Shown piece after piece: positions 16,888-25,900 of a DNA stretch of 35,026 nucleotides (the stretch's first letter is position 1; every line of letters begins with the position of its first letter). The notes beneath the pieces were generated by a model. It was not told the DNA's origin, searched no databases, and saw only the letters and a list, made by a program, of their open reading frames with translations. Source of the stretch: a virus. A program made the translations under genes and the position numbers. Location of the stretch: positions 1 to 35,026 of IMG/VR virus record IMGVR_UViG_3300042397_002065. One strand, written 5' to 3'.

Positions 16888-16936
16888 GGGAGGGAGTCTC
16901 CGAAATTAAATCTTGTCTTCAAATGGTTGCAACCAG

Positions 16937-16967
16937 GGCTGGGGCTTACACCAGAGGATGCCCAGCC
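16937..16967 (-). other. Stem-loop between decoration and capsid genes
   Basis: GGCTGGG (minus, 16961-16967) pairs with CCCAGCC (16937-16943) around a 17-nt loop. No T-run follows, so it is not a standard terminator. It lies in the 92-nt gap before the capsid start and could be an mRNA processing or stability element; this is inference. Confidence 0.4.
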
Positions 16968-16979
16968 AGAGGTTAATTA

Positions 16980-17468
16980 TCAGGCAAACGTTACAAGAAC
17001 GAGCTTACGACCGCCAATGTTAATGGCTTCACGAATCAGAGGGGTGGTACCATCGATTGTGACAGCGTTACCGGCGGCAACGGCCTGACCCAGCAGGTTG
17101 ACCTGCAGAGGGGTGTTCAGGGTGATGGCAGCAGAGGCGGGAGCAACTTCGATCAACAGCAGACCGCTGGTAGCCACAGTCAGCTGACGAGCGGTGTAAG
17201 GCTGAGCCAGAGCGGTAGGCATGTAAGCCTGGTTCACACCAGCGATGGTGGTGGGGACAGCTGCGAAAGCGTTAGGGGCAGCGGCAACGTTAGGACCGGC
17301 AGAAACCAGGTAGCTAACAACACACAGCTCACCTACTTCAACTACGCCGATGTTTGTACCAGCGGCAGTAGCCAGGGGTGAACCAGCTTCAGCGTCAACA
17401 GCGGCTTCCCAGGTTTCCGCGTAGCGGATGTACTGTTTGCCGTAAATAGGGGCAGCATTAGTAGCCAT
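16980..17468 (-). CDS. Putative head decoration (capsid cement) protein
   Basis: 162 residues, very rich in Ala, Val and Thr, with no charged helices. Short beta-strands ('NIGVVEVGELCVVSYLVSAG', 'TARQLTVATSGLLLIEVAPA', 'AVTIDGTTPLIREAINIGGRKLVLVTFA') suggest a beta-barrel. In Mu-like and many other phages a small beta-protein gene (DUF2190-type cement or gpD-type decoration) lies directly before the coat gene, as here. The residue pattern near the C-terminus ('LLGQAVAAGNAVTIDG..TPLI') is compatible with such a protein but is not decisive. AAGGA lies 8 nt before the ATG. The 75-nt leader carries an inverted repeat and starts at a GGGTAAAAT element, fitting a highly expressed gene. A minor coat or tail protein is the alternative. 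Confidence 0.6.
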   Translation of the reverse strand: MATNAAPIYGKQYIRYAETWEAAVDAEAGSPLATAAGTNIGVVEVGELCVVSYLVSAGPNVAAAPNAFAAVPTTIAGVNQAYMPTALAQPYTARQLTVATSGLLLIEVAPASAAITLNTPLQVNLLGQAVAAGNAVTIDGTTPLIREAINIGGRKLVLVTFA

Positions 17469-17507
17469 AGTCTTTTCCTTGTATAGAGGACTTCAAGTTT
17501 GTTTACT

Positions 17508-17531
17508 CTAGGACTAGTTTTGAAACCTAGT
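17508..17531 (-). repeat. Inverted repeat in the decoration-gene leader
   Basis: CTAGG at 17508-17512 pairs with CCTAG at 17526-17530, and ACTAG at 17513-17517 can pair with CTAGT at 17527-17531 in a second register. It lies between the GGGTAAAAT element and the start codon, so it would be in the mRNA leader. A role in mRNA stability is possible but unproven. Confidence 0.4.
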
Positions 17532-17543
17532 TTAGTGTGATTG

Positions 17544-17552
17544 ATTTTACCC
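17544..17552 (-). promoter_or_regulatory. GGGTAAAAT element before the decoration/capsid unit
   Basis: The minus strand reads TGACGGGTAAAATC, with one change (final T) from the consensus. It lies 75 nt before the ATG at 17468, farther than most copies. Confidence 0.5.
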
Positions 17553-17553
17553 G

Positions 17554-18210
17554 TCAGCGGTACTCAACGCGGCAACGACAGCGATCGTAACACTGACACT
17601 CTCTGCCAGGCATTGGAAGAGTGCCAAGAGGTTGCCAGTCTTGCTCAGCGTAACCCCGGCAGTCTGGGCATACCTTTGAGTCGTGCCTGTCAATACGGCG
17701 CATCTCTTTGTAACCTTGTTCTTCTCTAACGTAGTATTTCCCTAAGTCAAAGAACGAGTAACTTGGGTTTGCAATGTAGCGAACTACTCGTGTAACCAGA
17801 CCAAGCCAGCTTCCTACTCCTTCACGAAAATCTTCGGTTTGATCCCCGATGAGTATTGTGCCGTTGTCTATAGATGCTTTGGTCTCGTCAAGAAACTTTA
17901 CCAATGGCGGCATCATATCACCGACTATTGTCGGCCACGCTTTTTCCATTTTGGCTCTGGGGTTTGAATCTCCGGCACCAAGAAAAACTGCGGCCAACGC
18001 TGAGACCAAGGTTTTGTCCATGAGCGACCTTTCGTACTCGCTCCATTTGAGCTGTTTGTCACGGAGGCCCTTGACCAGAGCTTTTGACTCCTTGGTCATC
18101 CGCTCTTCAAGGGCCTCCTGTGAACCAGTTTTCTTGGCCAGGGTTTCAGCCTGCCCGTAGTAATCGGGTCGGCGTTTTGTTACCATTCCGATTGCTGAGA
18201 GCAGGTCCAT
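17554..18210 (-). CDS. Minor head protein, Mu gpF / SPP1 gp7-like
   Basis: 218 residues. The C-terminus has the Cys-rich signature of the Mu gpF-like head morphogenesis family: 'RHDSKVCPDCRGYAEQDWQPLG', then 'LPMPGRECQCYDRCRCRVEYR', a likely zinc-binding knuckle with C...C and CxC...CRC. The N-terminal two thirds are helical and charged ('ALEERMTKESKALVKGLRDKQLKWSEYERSL'). Members of this family bind the portal and are carried into the head in low copy number. Here the protein is shorter than Mu gpF (over 400 aa) and lies after the protease-scaffold gene rather than directly after the portal. The ATG lies 5 nt after the upstream stop. Confidence 0.75.
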   Translation of the reverse strand: MDLLSAIGMVTKRRPDYYGQAETLAKKTGSQEALEERMTKESKALVKGLRDKQLKWSEYERSLMDKTLVSALAAVFLGAGDSNPRAKMEKAWPTIVGDMMPPLVKFLDETKASIDNGTILIGDQTEDFREGVGSWLGLVTRVVRYIANPSYSFFDLGKYYVREEQGYKEMRRIDRHDSKVCPDCRGYAEQDWQPLGTLPMPGRECQCYDRCRCRVEYR

Positions 18211-18215
18211 AACAC

Positions 18216-20669
18216 TCAGCTATACATCGAACGCTTGAGAGCTTCCACGTAGTCAAGACCCTCGGTCTCAACAAGGCGCAGCGCTTTGGCGTGGGGGTCC
18301 AGGTCCTCTTCGGAGTACTGGAAGCTGCCGCCAGGAACCATCTCACCGTAGGTGACCATCGGAGGCAGGTTGTTGAGCAGACCCAGCAGCTTGGTGGCAG
18401 GGGTCTCTCCTTCGCTAAACTCCAGAGTACCGAACTCAAGACCTTCGCAGTAAGACTGCAGCTCATGTTGAGGCATGATGCCATCCACGATCTTGCCTTC
18501 GCTGTAGAGAGAGTCTACGAACTGAGCGATTTTCTCTTTACGAGCATTCATCTTGCTCTCTTGATACTCACGCTTGATGCGTCCGTTCTCTTCCTTCAGC
18601 GCTTTCAGCTCTTCAAACATGGCGGCCATGTCATGGCCCATGTTCATGGGGCGTGACTGACCCATTGAACCCATGCCGTACTCCATGCCGCAGAAGTCGT
18701 CAGTTTCGTTGAAGTCATCCTCATCGACTTCTTCACCTTCTTCCTCATAAGTAGAACCGAAGCCGGTTTTGGTATAAGGACTTTTCTTCTCGGCGTACGC
18801 ACCGCCCATTTTGTCGACGGTTTCATTAGGACCGCCTTCGAAGTCACCACTAAGGTTTTTCTTGTCACCTTTCTTGCCACCCTCGGCATAAGCACCGTCA
18901 GGACCCACGGTTTGGTCAGCTTCGTCAACTTTGTCGAACTGACCGCTCAGTTGCTTCTCGGAAGATTTCTTCTCGCCACGCTCAGAATAAGCACCGCTGG
19001 GACCGACGGTTTCATTGTCACCACCTTCGAAGTCACCGCTCAACTGCTTTTTCTTACCTTTTTCTTCAGCATGGGCAGTAACACCCAGGTCCGAGGTAAC
19101 TTCAGCGGGCTCAGGCTCACCATGGTCGATGGAACCACCCTTCACAGCAGCACGACCTTGGCTAGAAGTCTGACGCAGAACACGCATATTCTTGTCACTC
19201 ATGACGTTAGTCATGCCAACCGCAAACACGGTGTCATCAGGGGTTTCCTCGGTCTCAGTGGGCACCTTGGTGTCTGAGTCCTCACGGCCAGCGGGGTTGG
19301 CACCAGAAGCAGTTTTCGGCTTGTTCACACCGTAGCTGGACTCGTCAGTGTCATACTGGTCCATGTTGTTGATGCGGTCCTCTGCCTCTTCCTCACCAGC
19401 AAACCGGTCGCCATCTTCATCCGACTTGGCGGTTTTCTTGCGGTCGGCGTCCAACTCACCGTTCTTGGCGGTGTGCATACGGTCAGCATCTTGAGCGCCG
19501 CTTTTGGCTGTGCTCATACGGTCGGCATCGCCGCCTTTGCCAACTTTCATGCGTGTGCCGTAGCTGTCGTCGCTGTTGCGAGCGGTCTCATAGCGACCTT
19601 CTTCGTCTTCAGCGTGGTCAGCAAAGGGGTTTTTGCCCTTGGCGAAAGACTTGCCGATGTCAGAACCGGACATTTTTTCGCCATCTTCCTCTTCACCACC
19701 TTTGGCTTTGGCCTTGGCCTTCATTTTCTCAGCATTCTTTTTGAAAGCTTCCGGCATTTCGCCGTGCTGTTCATCCATGTCGCTGCTAAGCTCGGCCATT
19801 TTGGCTTTCACTTTTTCTTTGTAGACGTTCTCTACAACTTGCATAACTTGGCCGTGAGCGCCTTTGGCTTGCTTACGGCTGATTTTTCCGTCTTCCATAA
19901 ATGAATCCTCTGGGAGATTGTCTTCAAGGTCAGCCGTCTGCTGAGCTATTTCGTGTTCTGAGTATTGTGAGCTAGGGTTTTCAGCACTAGCGTCTTCATC
20001 AAGTTGGTTCTCGTCTTGGTCTTGGCTGAGTTCCGTAGTGGCAGAACCATCCGCTTCCTCGACTTCTGTTTCCTGTTGGTCTCCGTTGCTTTCCTGAAGG
20101 TCAGCCACAGCGGCGTTCATGTCGTTTCGAACTGCCTCAAGTTTCTCCTTGAGCATCTCAATGGGACTCTTTTCCACGATGAGTGTGGGTCCAAGTTCCT
20201 CGTCGAAGATGTCCTCAGGACTCAGAGTTGTGGCGGCATAGTCAAAGACGCCGTCCTTTTCCGAGAAGGAAAAGGGTTCCAGACCCTTGACAGCAGGGGG
20301 CGCAGCACCAAGCAAAGCAAGGTGACGTGCCGACCACTTTCCAGGGTTGGGGTTGATTTGACTGTCCGGAGAGTAGAAAGAGATGGACACCTTTCGGTAG
20401 TGCCCGTCTTTCACAAGGTCCTTCGCTGTGTCGGTGAACTCTACGTCCGCATAAAGATTGTCTCCCTGGCGGGAAAAACCTTTGATCCATCCGTAAGAAG
20501 GTACACTATCGTTATCGCCCTGGTGGCCAATTACTAAAGGTGCTTCGTGTACGGTGGGGTCGTAAGTATCAACCACCTGTTGGAGATCTTTCGGCGAGAA
20601 AGTTCTCTGTACTCCTTGGGCAGAAGTTTGGTCTCCCGCTTTGAAGACGTGAATCTTTTTCGTGAACAC
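18216..20669 (-). CDS. Capsid maturation protease fused to scaffold (Mu gpI-like)
   Basis: 817 residues. Residues 1-135 match the Mu gpI-like prohead protease pattern: 'HVFKAGDQTSAQG', 'FSPKDLQQVVDTYDP', 'EAPLVIGHQ', 'SYGWIKGF', 'HYRKVSISFYS', 'RHLALLGAAPPAVKGLEPF'. His49 with Ser95 or Ser97 are the likely catalytic residues. Residues 150-680 are very acidic and repetitive, with a Glu/Gln-rich part, a 'DADRM.TAK.G' series and three 'LSG(D/Q)F...ETVG..GAYAE' units. Residues 690-817 form a scaffold end: a coiled coil ('FEELKALKEENGRIKREYQESK') and a helical tail ending 'YVEALKRSMYS'. Scaffold and protease in one chain is known in Mu gpI; this copy is more than twice as long. The start is GTG at 20669, with no ATG available. 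A GGGTAAAAC element lies 26 nt upstream. Confidence 0.8.
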   Translation of the reverse strand: MFTKKIHVFKAGDQTSAQGVQRTFSPKDLQQVVDTYDPTVHEAPLVIGHQGDNDSVPSYGWIKGFSRQGDNLYADVEFTDTAKDLVKDGHYRKVSISFYSPDSQINPNPGKWSARHLALLGAAPPAVKGLEPFSFSEKDGVFDYAATTLSPEDIFDEELGPTLIVEKSPIEMLKEKLEAVRNDMNAAVADLQESNGDQQETEVEEADGSATTELSQDQDENQLDEDASAENPSSQYSEHEIAQQTADLEDNLPEDSFMEDGKISRKQAKGAHGQVMQVVENVYKEKVKAKMAELSSDMDEQHGEMPEAFKKNAEKMKAKAKAKGGEEEDGEKMSGSDIGKSFAKGKNPFADHAEDEEGRYETARNSDDSYGTRMKVGKGGDADRMSTAKSGAQDADRMHTAKNGELDADRKKTAKSDEDGDRFAGEEEAEDRINNMDQYDTDESSYGVNKPKTASGANPAGREDSDTKVPTETEETPDDTVFAVGMTNVMSDKNMRVLRQTSSQGRAAVKGGSIDHGEPEPAEVTSDLGVTAHAEEKGKKKQLSGDFEGGDNETVGPSGAYSERGEKKSSEKQLSGQFDKVDEADQTVGPDGAYAEGGKKGDKKNLSGDFEGGPNETVDKMGGAYAEKKSPYTKTGFGSTYEEEGEEVDEDDFNETDDFCGMEYGMGSMGQSRPMNMGHDMAAMFEELKALKEENGRIKREYQESKMNARKEKIAQFVDSLYSEGKIVDGIMPQHELQSYCEGLEFGTLEFSEGETPATKLLGLLNNLPPMVTYGEMVPGGSFQYSEEDLDPHAKALRLVETEGLDYVEALKRSMYS
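18790..19056 (-). repeat. Three tandem ~30-residue repeats in the scaffold region
   Basis: The encoded units are 'QLSGDFEGGDNETVGPSGAY', 'QLSGQFDKVDEADQTVGPDG' and 'NLSGDFEGGPNETVDKMGGA', each followed by A(Y)(A/S)E and a Lys-rich linker. Residues about 538-627 of the protease-scaffold protein. Units 1 and 3 are also alike at the DNA level around 'CTTCGAAGTCACC' (plus strand). Confidence 0.8.
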
Positions 20670-20695
20670 TGTGTTAATGCGTGATCTCTTGGTTG

Positions 20696-20704
20696 GTTTT
20701 ACCC
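20696..20704 (-). promoter_or_regulatory. GGGTAAAAC element before the protease-scaffold gene
   Basis: The minus strand reads GAAGGGTAAAACC. The core contains the portal gene's TAA stop and ends 26 nt before the GTG start at 20669. Confidence 0.6.
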
Positions 20705-22216
20705 TTCTTTGAGGGCTTCATCAGTAGCCTCATCCTCGGTAACTTCTTCATCACCAAAGGGCCTCTGCTGGTCGTCGGGAACGCCATCACCATCAAGGTC
20801 GGGTGCTTCTCCCAACCCCACCTCTTCGCCAGTGTCGAGGTCCTCGACTGGTTGTTGCTCGTCGTTGCCAGGAACACCTTCCTCGCCCAGTGCCGTGTCG
20901 TCAGCACCGAAGATGGAGTTATAAAGGTCCATGTCAGACTCTGGATCATACATAGTGCGCGCCTCAGTCTCGCCTTCTTTGTTGGTTTCGAAGTCGGTGG
21001 CGTCCTGCAGTTCCACACGGAAGTGGCGCTCAATCCACTCTTTTTTAGGTGTGTAGCCCGACTGAATGAGCAGTGAGACGTCAGGCATCGTCAGAGGTGA
21101 CTCTTCAATGCGGAACTCACGGGTGAGTGTCGGTGCGGCAACGTCGGTACCGAAGTTGAGGTCAACGATCCAGCGAATGAGCGACTGAGACAATGCCTGA
21201 GACACCATCTCAGAGAGTTCGGCTGCTTTAACGACTCGCACGACGTTCGCCACTTGAGACGATGCCCGTGACCCCGCCTCTGCCTGCCCTGCCTCATTCT
21301 CCCCGCAAATCAGAACGCTTATTTCTTTGTCAACGTAGTCAATCAAGTTCTTGAACACGTCCGGCGAACCTGTGGGCGACACGAAACTGAGTTCGTATCC
21401 TTCAGGCAGTACCATGGCGGTCTCCTGACTTAGGTTAGAAAGGTGGTCGTACAGAGTGTCGAGTTCAGCAGTCGAGGCACTCAGGGGCGCCATGGCAACT
21501 GCAGTTGGTGTTGCGTACCGGTCGCCGTAGAGAACGTACGACTCAATCGCACGGCGGCGGAACTTAACCAGCGGGTACAGAATGCGACCCATTGCTGAGC
21601 CGTAGGGGTCGCCGTTGTGACTGACGTAGTATCGGTTGACAATGAACTTTCGCTTAGGGATTTCAACACCTTCGAACATGCGGTTGAAAGTCAAGCAGCG
21701 AAGAACGAAACCTCCAGGGGCATTCTCGTCCTCTTGGAACACGAAGCGACGTTGATCGCGCATCCGAATATCAAACGGAATTACACCTCGCTTGGTCTTC
21801 TTCCACATTACTTCGCCGACTGAAAAACCTGTAATCAGGCACTCAGACATGCCCTTGTAAATATCATCAAGGGGCATTTCCTCTAAAACTTCTGCTACAA
21901 AGTCGCGAACTGCAAGATCTCCAGGTTTGGAAGAATATTCTTCCACGTACCAAGGCCGTGAGGTTACTTCTTGAAGCAGTTTGCTAAAACATGCTTGAAC
22001 TTGCTCGTCATACAAAAGACGCTGATAAACAACAAGTGCCCTGTTACCGCCCTTGTTGATTAGTAGATCATCATTAGGCCGCACGATTGTGTTGCCGCTA
22101 CCTGTAAAGGGAGAGCTACTCCCAAACATGTAGATTGATGATAAATTATATGGATCGCTGGTATAACGAGCAACCTCACCAGACGGCACAGGAGCAGTTT
22201 TAAATCTCTGAGCCAT
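20699..22216 (-). CDS. Portal protein, Mu gp29 / DUF935-like
   Basis: 505 residues from the ATG at 22216, which has AAGAGG 6 nt upstream; longer frames starting at 22300 would overlap the previous gene and are unlikely. Signature segments of the DUF935 portal family are clear: 'YQRLLYDEQVQACFSKLLQEVTSRPWYVE', 'GFSVGEVMWKKT', 'RRFVFQED', 'YGSAMGRILYPLVKFRRRAIE', 'YGDRYATPTAVA', and near the C-terminal third 'ISVLICGENEAGQAEAGSRAS' with 'LSEMVSQALSQSLIRWIVDLNFG'. The last 80 residues are an acidic tail ('DLDTGEEVGLGEAPDLDGDG'). The dodecameric portal sits at the head vertex and admits DNA. A GGGTAAAAC element ends 34 nt before the start. Confidence 0.88.
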   Translation of the reverse strand: MAQRFKTAPVPSGEVARYTSDPYNLSSIYMFGSSSPFTGSGNTIVRPNDDLLINKGGNRALVVYQRLLYDEQVQACFSKLLQEVTSRPWYVEEYSSKPGDLAVRDFVAEVLEEMPLDDIYKGMSECLITGFSVGEVMWKKTKRGVIPFDIRMRDQRRFVFQEDENAPGGFVLRCLTFNRMFEGVEIPKRKFIVNRYYVSHNGDPYGSAMGRILYPLVKFRRRAIESYVLYGDRYATPTAVAMAPLSASTAELDTLYDHLSNLSQETAMVLPEGYELSFVSPTGSPDVFKNLIDYVDKEISVLICGENEAGQAEAGSRASSQVANVVRVVKAAELSEMVSQALSQSLIRWIVDLNFGTDVAAPTLTREFRIEESPLTMPDVSLLIQSGYTPKKEWIERHFRVELQDATDFETNKEGETEARTMYDPESDMDLYNSIFGADDTALGEEGVPGNDEQQPVEDLDTGEEVGLGEAPDLDGDGVPDDQQRPFGDEEVTEDEATDEALKEG

Positions 22217-22250
22217 TAAACCTCTTGTGTCGTGTTGTCCTAGTAATGTA

Positions 22251-22259
22251 GTTTTACCC
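22251..22259 (-). promoter_or_regulatory. GGGTAAAAC element before the portal gene
   Basis: The minus strand reads AACTGAGGGTAAAACTAC. It overlaps the TGA stop of the gp25-like gene and ends 34 nt before the portal ATG. Confidence 0.65.
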
Positions 22260-22640
22260 TCAGTTTGCCAAAGCGAATTGGAGAGGAGGTTGGGGGACAC
22301 CGTTGACCCCGTACTCTACGTACACAAGATACAGGCCATCTTCACCAGTTTTTTGCCAACTTCCACTCACATTGAGAGAAGTAAGACCAGGCACATTTTG
22401 CTTGATGGAATACTGAATAGATGAGTTAACTTGGCTGGGATCTAAAATCTCGAGAACAAAGTCATCGGTACCATACGTGGCACGCATGACTCTTTCAAAG
22501 TACCGCGTCTCAAGTACACTGCGTATCTGCTGCGTCGTCAGGGAGTAGTCAGTGTTAGTGGCAAGATTGCCGTTGACAATCTTCAAGGGATAGTTCAACC
22601 CACGGACACTGGGAGATAATACTTCTGGTGACGTACTCAT
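22260..22640 (-). CDS. Baseplate wedge protein, T4 gp25 / P2 gpW family
   Basis: 126 residues, normal for the family. The pattern is clear: 'GLNYPLKIVNGNLATNTDYS', 'TTQQIRSVLETRYFERVMRATYGTDD', then 'SSIQYSIKQNVPGLTSLNVSG', equivalent to the 'G..yPl...G......i.q.I..il.T..gERvm...fG' and 'i...L....P.i....v' of gp25-like proteins. Despite lysozyme-like similarity in the family, gp25 is structural. It initiates sheath polymerisation at the baseplate, so its place after the sheath gene makes sense. The start codon overlaps the stop region of the RHH-like gene by 4 nt. Confidence 0.85.
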   Translation of the reverse strand: MSTSPEVLSPSVRGLNYPLKIVNGNLATNTDYSLTTQQIRSVLETRYFERVMRATYGTDDFVLEILDPSQVNSSIQYSIKQNVPGLTSLNVSGSWQKTGEDGLYLVYVEYGVNGVPQPPLQFALAN

Positions 22641-22918
22641 CGAATGTACCGCTTGCTAATCTGAAACTCTAGGTTTTTAACTCGGCGTCTTGCTTCTTCA
22701 CGCGGCAAGTCGCTTTCCATTACATTTCTAATTTCTTCTTTGACTTGGTTATAACTCAGAGACCCGTAGAAGTAGGGGTCCGTCAGTGTCTCTTCTTGGT
22801 TTTGTTCGGAAAGAAGGCGGAGGCAGAGTAAATCCAAAGAAATACCCTGCTCAGCCGCCTGCAGTTCGAGTTTTTGAAGAAGAGAGCCTGGAAGTAGTAA
22901 TGTCAGTTCCTTGTACAT
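22637..22918 (-). CDS. Small protein with a ribbon-helix-helix-like N-terminus
   Basis: 93 residues from ATG 22918, which has AAAGAGAG upstream; an alternative ATG at 22939 overlaps the sheath stop (ATGATG) and would add 7 residues. Residues 1-40 ('YKELTLLLPGSLLQKLELQA', then 'EQGISLDLLCLRLLSEQ') follow the CopG/Arc pattern: a beta-strand ending LP, then helix-turn-helix with 'GIS'. RHH proteins bind DNA as dimers through the strand. The C-terminal half is charged and helical ('YNQVKEEIRNVMESDLPREEARRRVKNLEFQIS'). It sits between sheath and gp25-like genes, an odd place for a repressor; it could regulate late expression or be a small structural protein with chance resemblance. Confidence 0.55.
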   Translation of the reverse strand: MYKELTLLLPGSLLQKLELQAAEQGISLDLLCLRLLSEQNQEETLTDPYFYGSLSYNQVKEEIRNVMESDLPREEARRRVKNLEFQISKRYIR

Positions 22919-22935
22919 TGGGCTCTCTTTAATCA

Positions 22936-25900
22936 TCATCCGTTATTCTGACCCAGTCCTTGTGAGTTCAGTTCGTTCTGCATGTTGCCGATTGCCACAC
23001 GAATGAGGTCAATCTGGATGCGCTCGAGTGTCGGAACGGGGGTCACGAACACCTTGGCGTTCACGATGCCGTTCTCGAGGTTGTCGGGAGTGTTGATGCG
23101 ACCGTCGCAGATAACCTGGAAGGCATCAGACGGGCGAGCACCAAACAGAGCACCCTTGACATACAGTTGGTTCAGAACACTGTTACCCACGCTCACGATT
23201 TGGTTGAACACCACGCCGAAACCGTCGATCACGTTGAAGATCTGACTGTCGAAGGCGTTACGCAGTGAACCGTAAACAACGTTCATGATGACACGAGTGT
23301 TCACGAACTGGTACAGACGCTGTTGAGCGTCGGCAGCGTTCACGCGAGTGCGACCACCCCAGATGAACACGGCTGTCTGGGGGTAACCAGGCAGAGTGCG
23401 CACGGCGTTGCAACCGTCGGGGTTGAGCAGGTTCTGCTGAGCAGAGTTGATGGGAATCTGAACACCCACCGCATCAGCCAGCTGGTACTTGACGCCAGCA
23501 GGCGGGAACTGGTAACCTTCAGCACGGTAGCGACGAACAGCCACACCGGTCACGTAAGGAGTCGGAGGGATGTACTGGCCGCTAGCGTTCAGAATGTAGG
23601 AACCGTAGTAGGCGATGAAACCGAAGGGGTTGAAGTAACGCTGACTGTCCTCATAGAGGCGGTTAACGTTGTCCACACCGGCTTCGATAAACTCAGCCTG
23701 AGGAACACCATTGAAACCAACGCCACGCAGTGCCTGGTCGATGATCTCAGTAGAAGTAACAGCGTCGAAGCGCCACAGTGCCACAGGAGGTGTCTGTTGA
23801 GTGGTGTAGGTGAGAGTCACCTGTGAACCGTACAGAGGCAGACTGTAAGCAGTCAGGTCCTCACCAGCATTAACCACAACCCAGCTGTAAACACCGTTGT
23901 CGTTGTAGACCACAATGGTGTCGCCAACAACCACGGGAGTAGTGCTGTCAGGTGCGTTACCAGCAACGGTAACATTCAGGTAAACACCGTTAAGAGGTGC
24001 CAGAGCAGCTTGTGAAGTTGGTGCAAGACCAACAGCCAGGCCAGACTGGGCAACGTAACCGGGGTTAACTGTCAGAACGCCAAGAGTGGCACCGTCATAA
24101 GTTCCGCCTGGGAAAGGACCCTGAGCGGGAACCAGGTAGGACTCAGTCTGGAACTCTTGCTCGACCGTGGGAACACAGAAGAAGTTCTGAGCACCAGCGT
24201 TAGTTGCGTTGATAGAAGCAACAGCAACGCTCCAAGCAGTATTGGTTGTAGCACCGCCGTCCCAGTCACACTGGGCGTAGGCTTGCAGAGGACCGACAGG
24301 ACCATTGGACTGAACACGGCTAATAACCGTTAAAGCACCAACAGTAAACTGAGTGTCAACTGAAGTGTACGTTCCATTGACAGAGGCAGGAAGCTGATAG
24401 GAAGCATTCGCCTTGGACCCGGCGTTAAACAGGGTTGAACCTGAATAAGACTTTACAAGCGTCGAAACTGCAGAAGGCAGCGTCGGTGAAGCAACAATAG
24501 CATTGAGTGTTGCGGCGGTGAACCTTACGGTGCGTCCGACAACCCAGTTAGCACTGTAGCTTCCTACAACGGCCTGAGTGTTACCAGCCAGGTTATAACC
24601 GGCGGCATTCAGAGCAGCTTCGGTAACCAGTGCGGGAGTCGCTTGAGTTGTGCCACTGATGGTAGCAGTCAGCGAGTCAGTGATGGTCCACTGAACGGTT
24701 ACCAGGTCACCAGCGGCAACCGGGAAGTCAGTTCCAAGGATGACACCCTGAAGGTCGGTAGTTCCGGCCTGAAGCACACCGTCAACGTACCAGTCCCAAG
24801 TCATTGTGGAACCAGTGGCCAGTGCGTTCTCAACCCAAGTAGGAGGCAGGAACATGACGGCTTCGCCCTCGACGTTCCAGAAGCCTTGTGAGCCAGGGAG
24901 AAGTCCAGTAGAAAGGTCGATAGCAGTCGCTTTGCCGTCAGCGTCACGAGTAACAAACTGAGGGGCGATAGACGAAATAGAACCGTTGTTGCTGTAGAGC
25001 TTGGCCAGAGCAACGTTGCTCAGAGCAGGCTCGAGCAGTTCAAGCTCAGGCAGCCAACCAGCATCGACAGTTTCACCGGCAGGAGCAACGGTGCCTTCAC
25101 CCAGGACGCTTGCGCTCTTTGAGAGGAAGATAGACAGGTCAGGGTTGTTGACGTCAGCGACAGGTGCGGAAGCGGCACTAGAAGCTTGGTCGTAAATGCT
25201 GCTGCTATTGAAACCGTACTTCCGGCCGCGCATGAGCGGGAAAGTAGTAGCTTCAGTTGTGCTACCAGACACGGCCCCTTCCAGACTGGCCATCACCGTT
25301 GAGTAGGCGATGGAAGGCGTTGCAGTAGCAACGGGATCAGCCACAGGGATTTTAACGTAAGAACCAGCAGCAAAGTTAGTGGTACTTGCAGCAAGGAAGA
25401 AGTTGTTACCGTCAACAACTTTAACGTAGTAGGGGTTCAGAGCCTGTTTGGAAGAAGCTTTGAACAGGAAGTAACCAGAGGCAGTCAGGATGGCAGTTGT
25501 GAAGAAGATCTTCATGCCATCTACAAGACCGTGCTGAACACAGTTGATGTTAGCAACTTGAGCGAAAGCAGGGTTGGTGCTTGCCAGGATGCTAGCCGAA
25601 GGGTCCAGGATTGTCCGGTTGAACATTCCCAGAGTAAAGGTGCTGGTGGGATCCTGCAGAGTTCCGGGGAAGTGCTGCGTGTTGATACCGTGAGCATTGT
25701 TCCGAATGTTTTGGAACAGGTTCGAGGTCTGACCGTTGATGGTAACAGACTGGTCGTAAGCAGGGGCAGCGTAGCTAATAGTAGCCGACTGAACGCCTGA
25801 GGTTGACTGAGCAATGTTCAGAGCACCCGGAGGAAGCGCAGCTCCAACCTTTGAAGTGCCACCTTGGGCAACAACGTAGTTGAACACGGACACGGCAGCC

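Noticed and set aside
18790-19056. Tandem repeat considered as a CRISPR or minisatellite
   Set aside because: The units are in frame, keep the protein pattern better than the DNA, and have no unique spacers of constant length. They are coding repeats.
20004-20537. Plus-strand open frame of 177 codons, and similar long ones at 23323-23826, 31628-32152, 10691-11200, 12046-12528 and 19473-19904
   Set aside because: Each lies wholly opposite a well-supported minus-strand gene, has no recognisable domain and no consistent start signal. They reflect the codon bias of the real genes.
22217-22300. 28-codon upstream extension of the portal gene
   Set aside because: It overlaps the gp25-like gene; the ATG at 22216 has a Shine-Dalgarno sequence and lies 34 nt after the GGGTAAAAC element.
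22637-22918. RHH-like protein considered as an antitoxin
   Set aside because: No toxin-like partner is adjacent; the neighbours are sheath and gp25-like genes.
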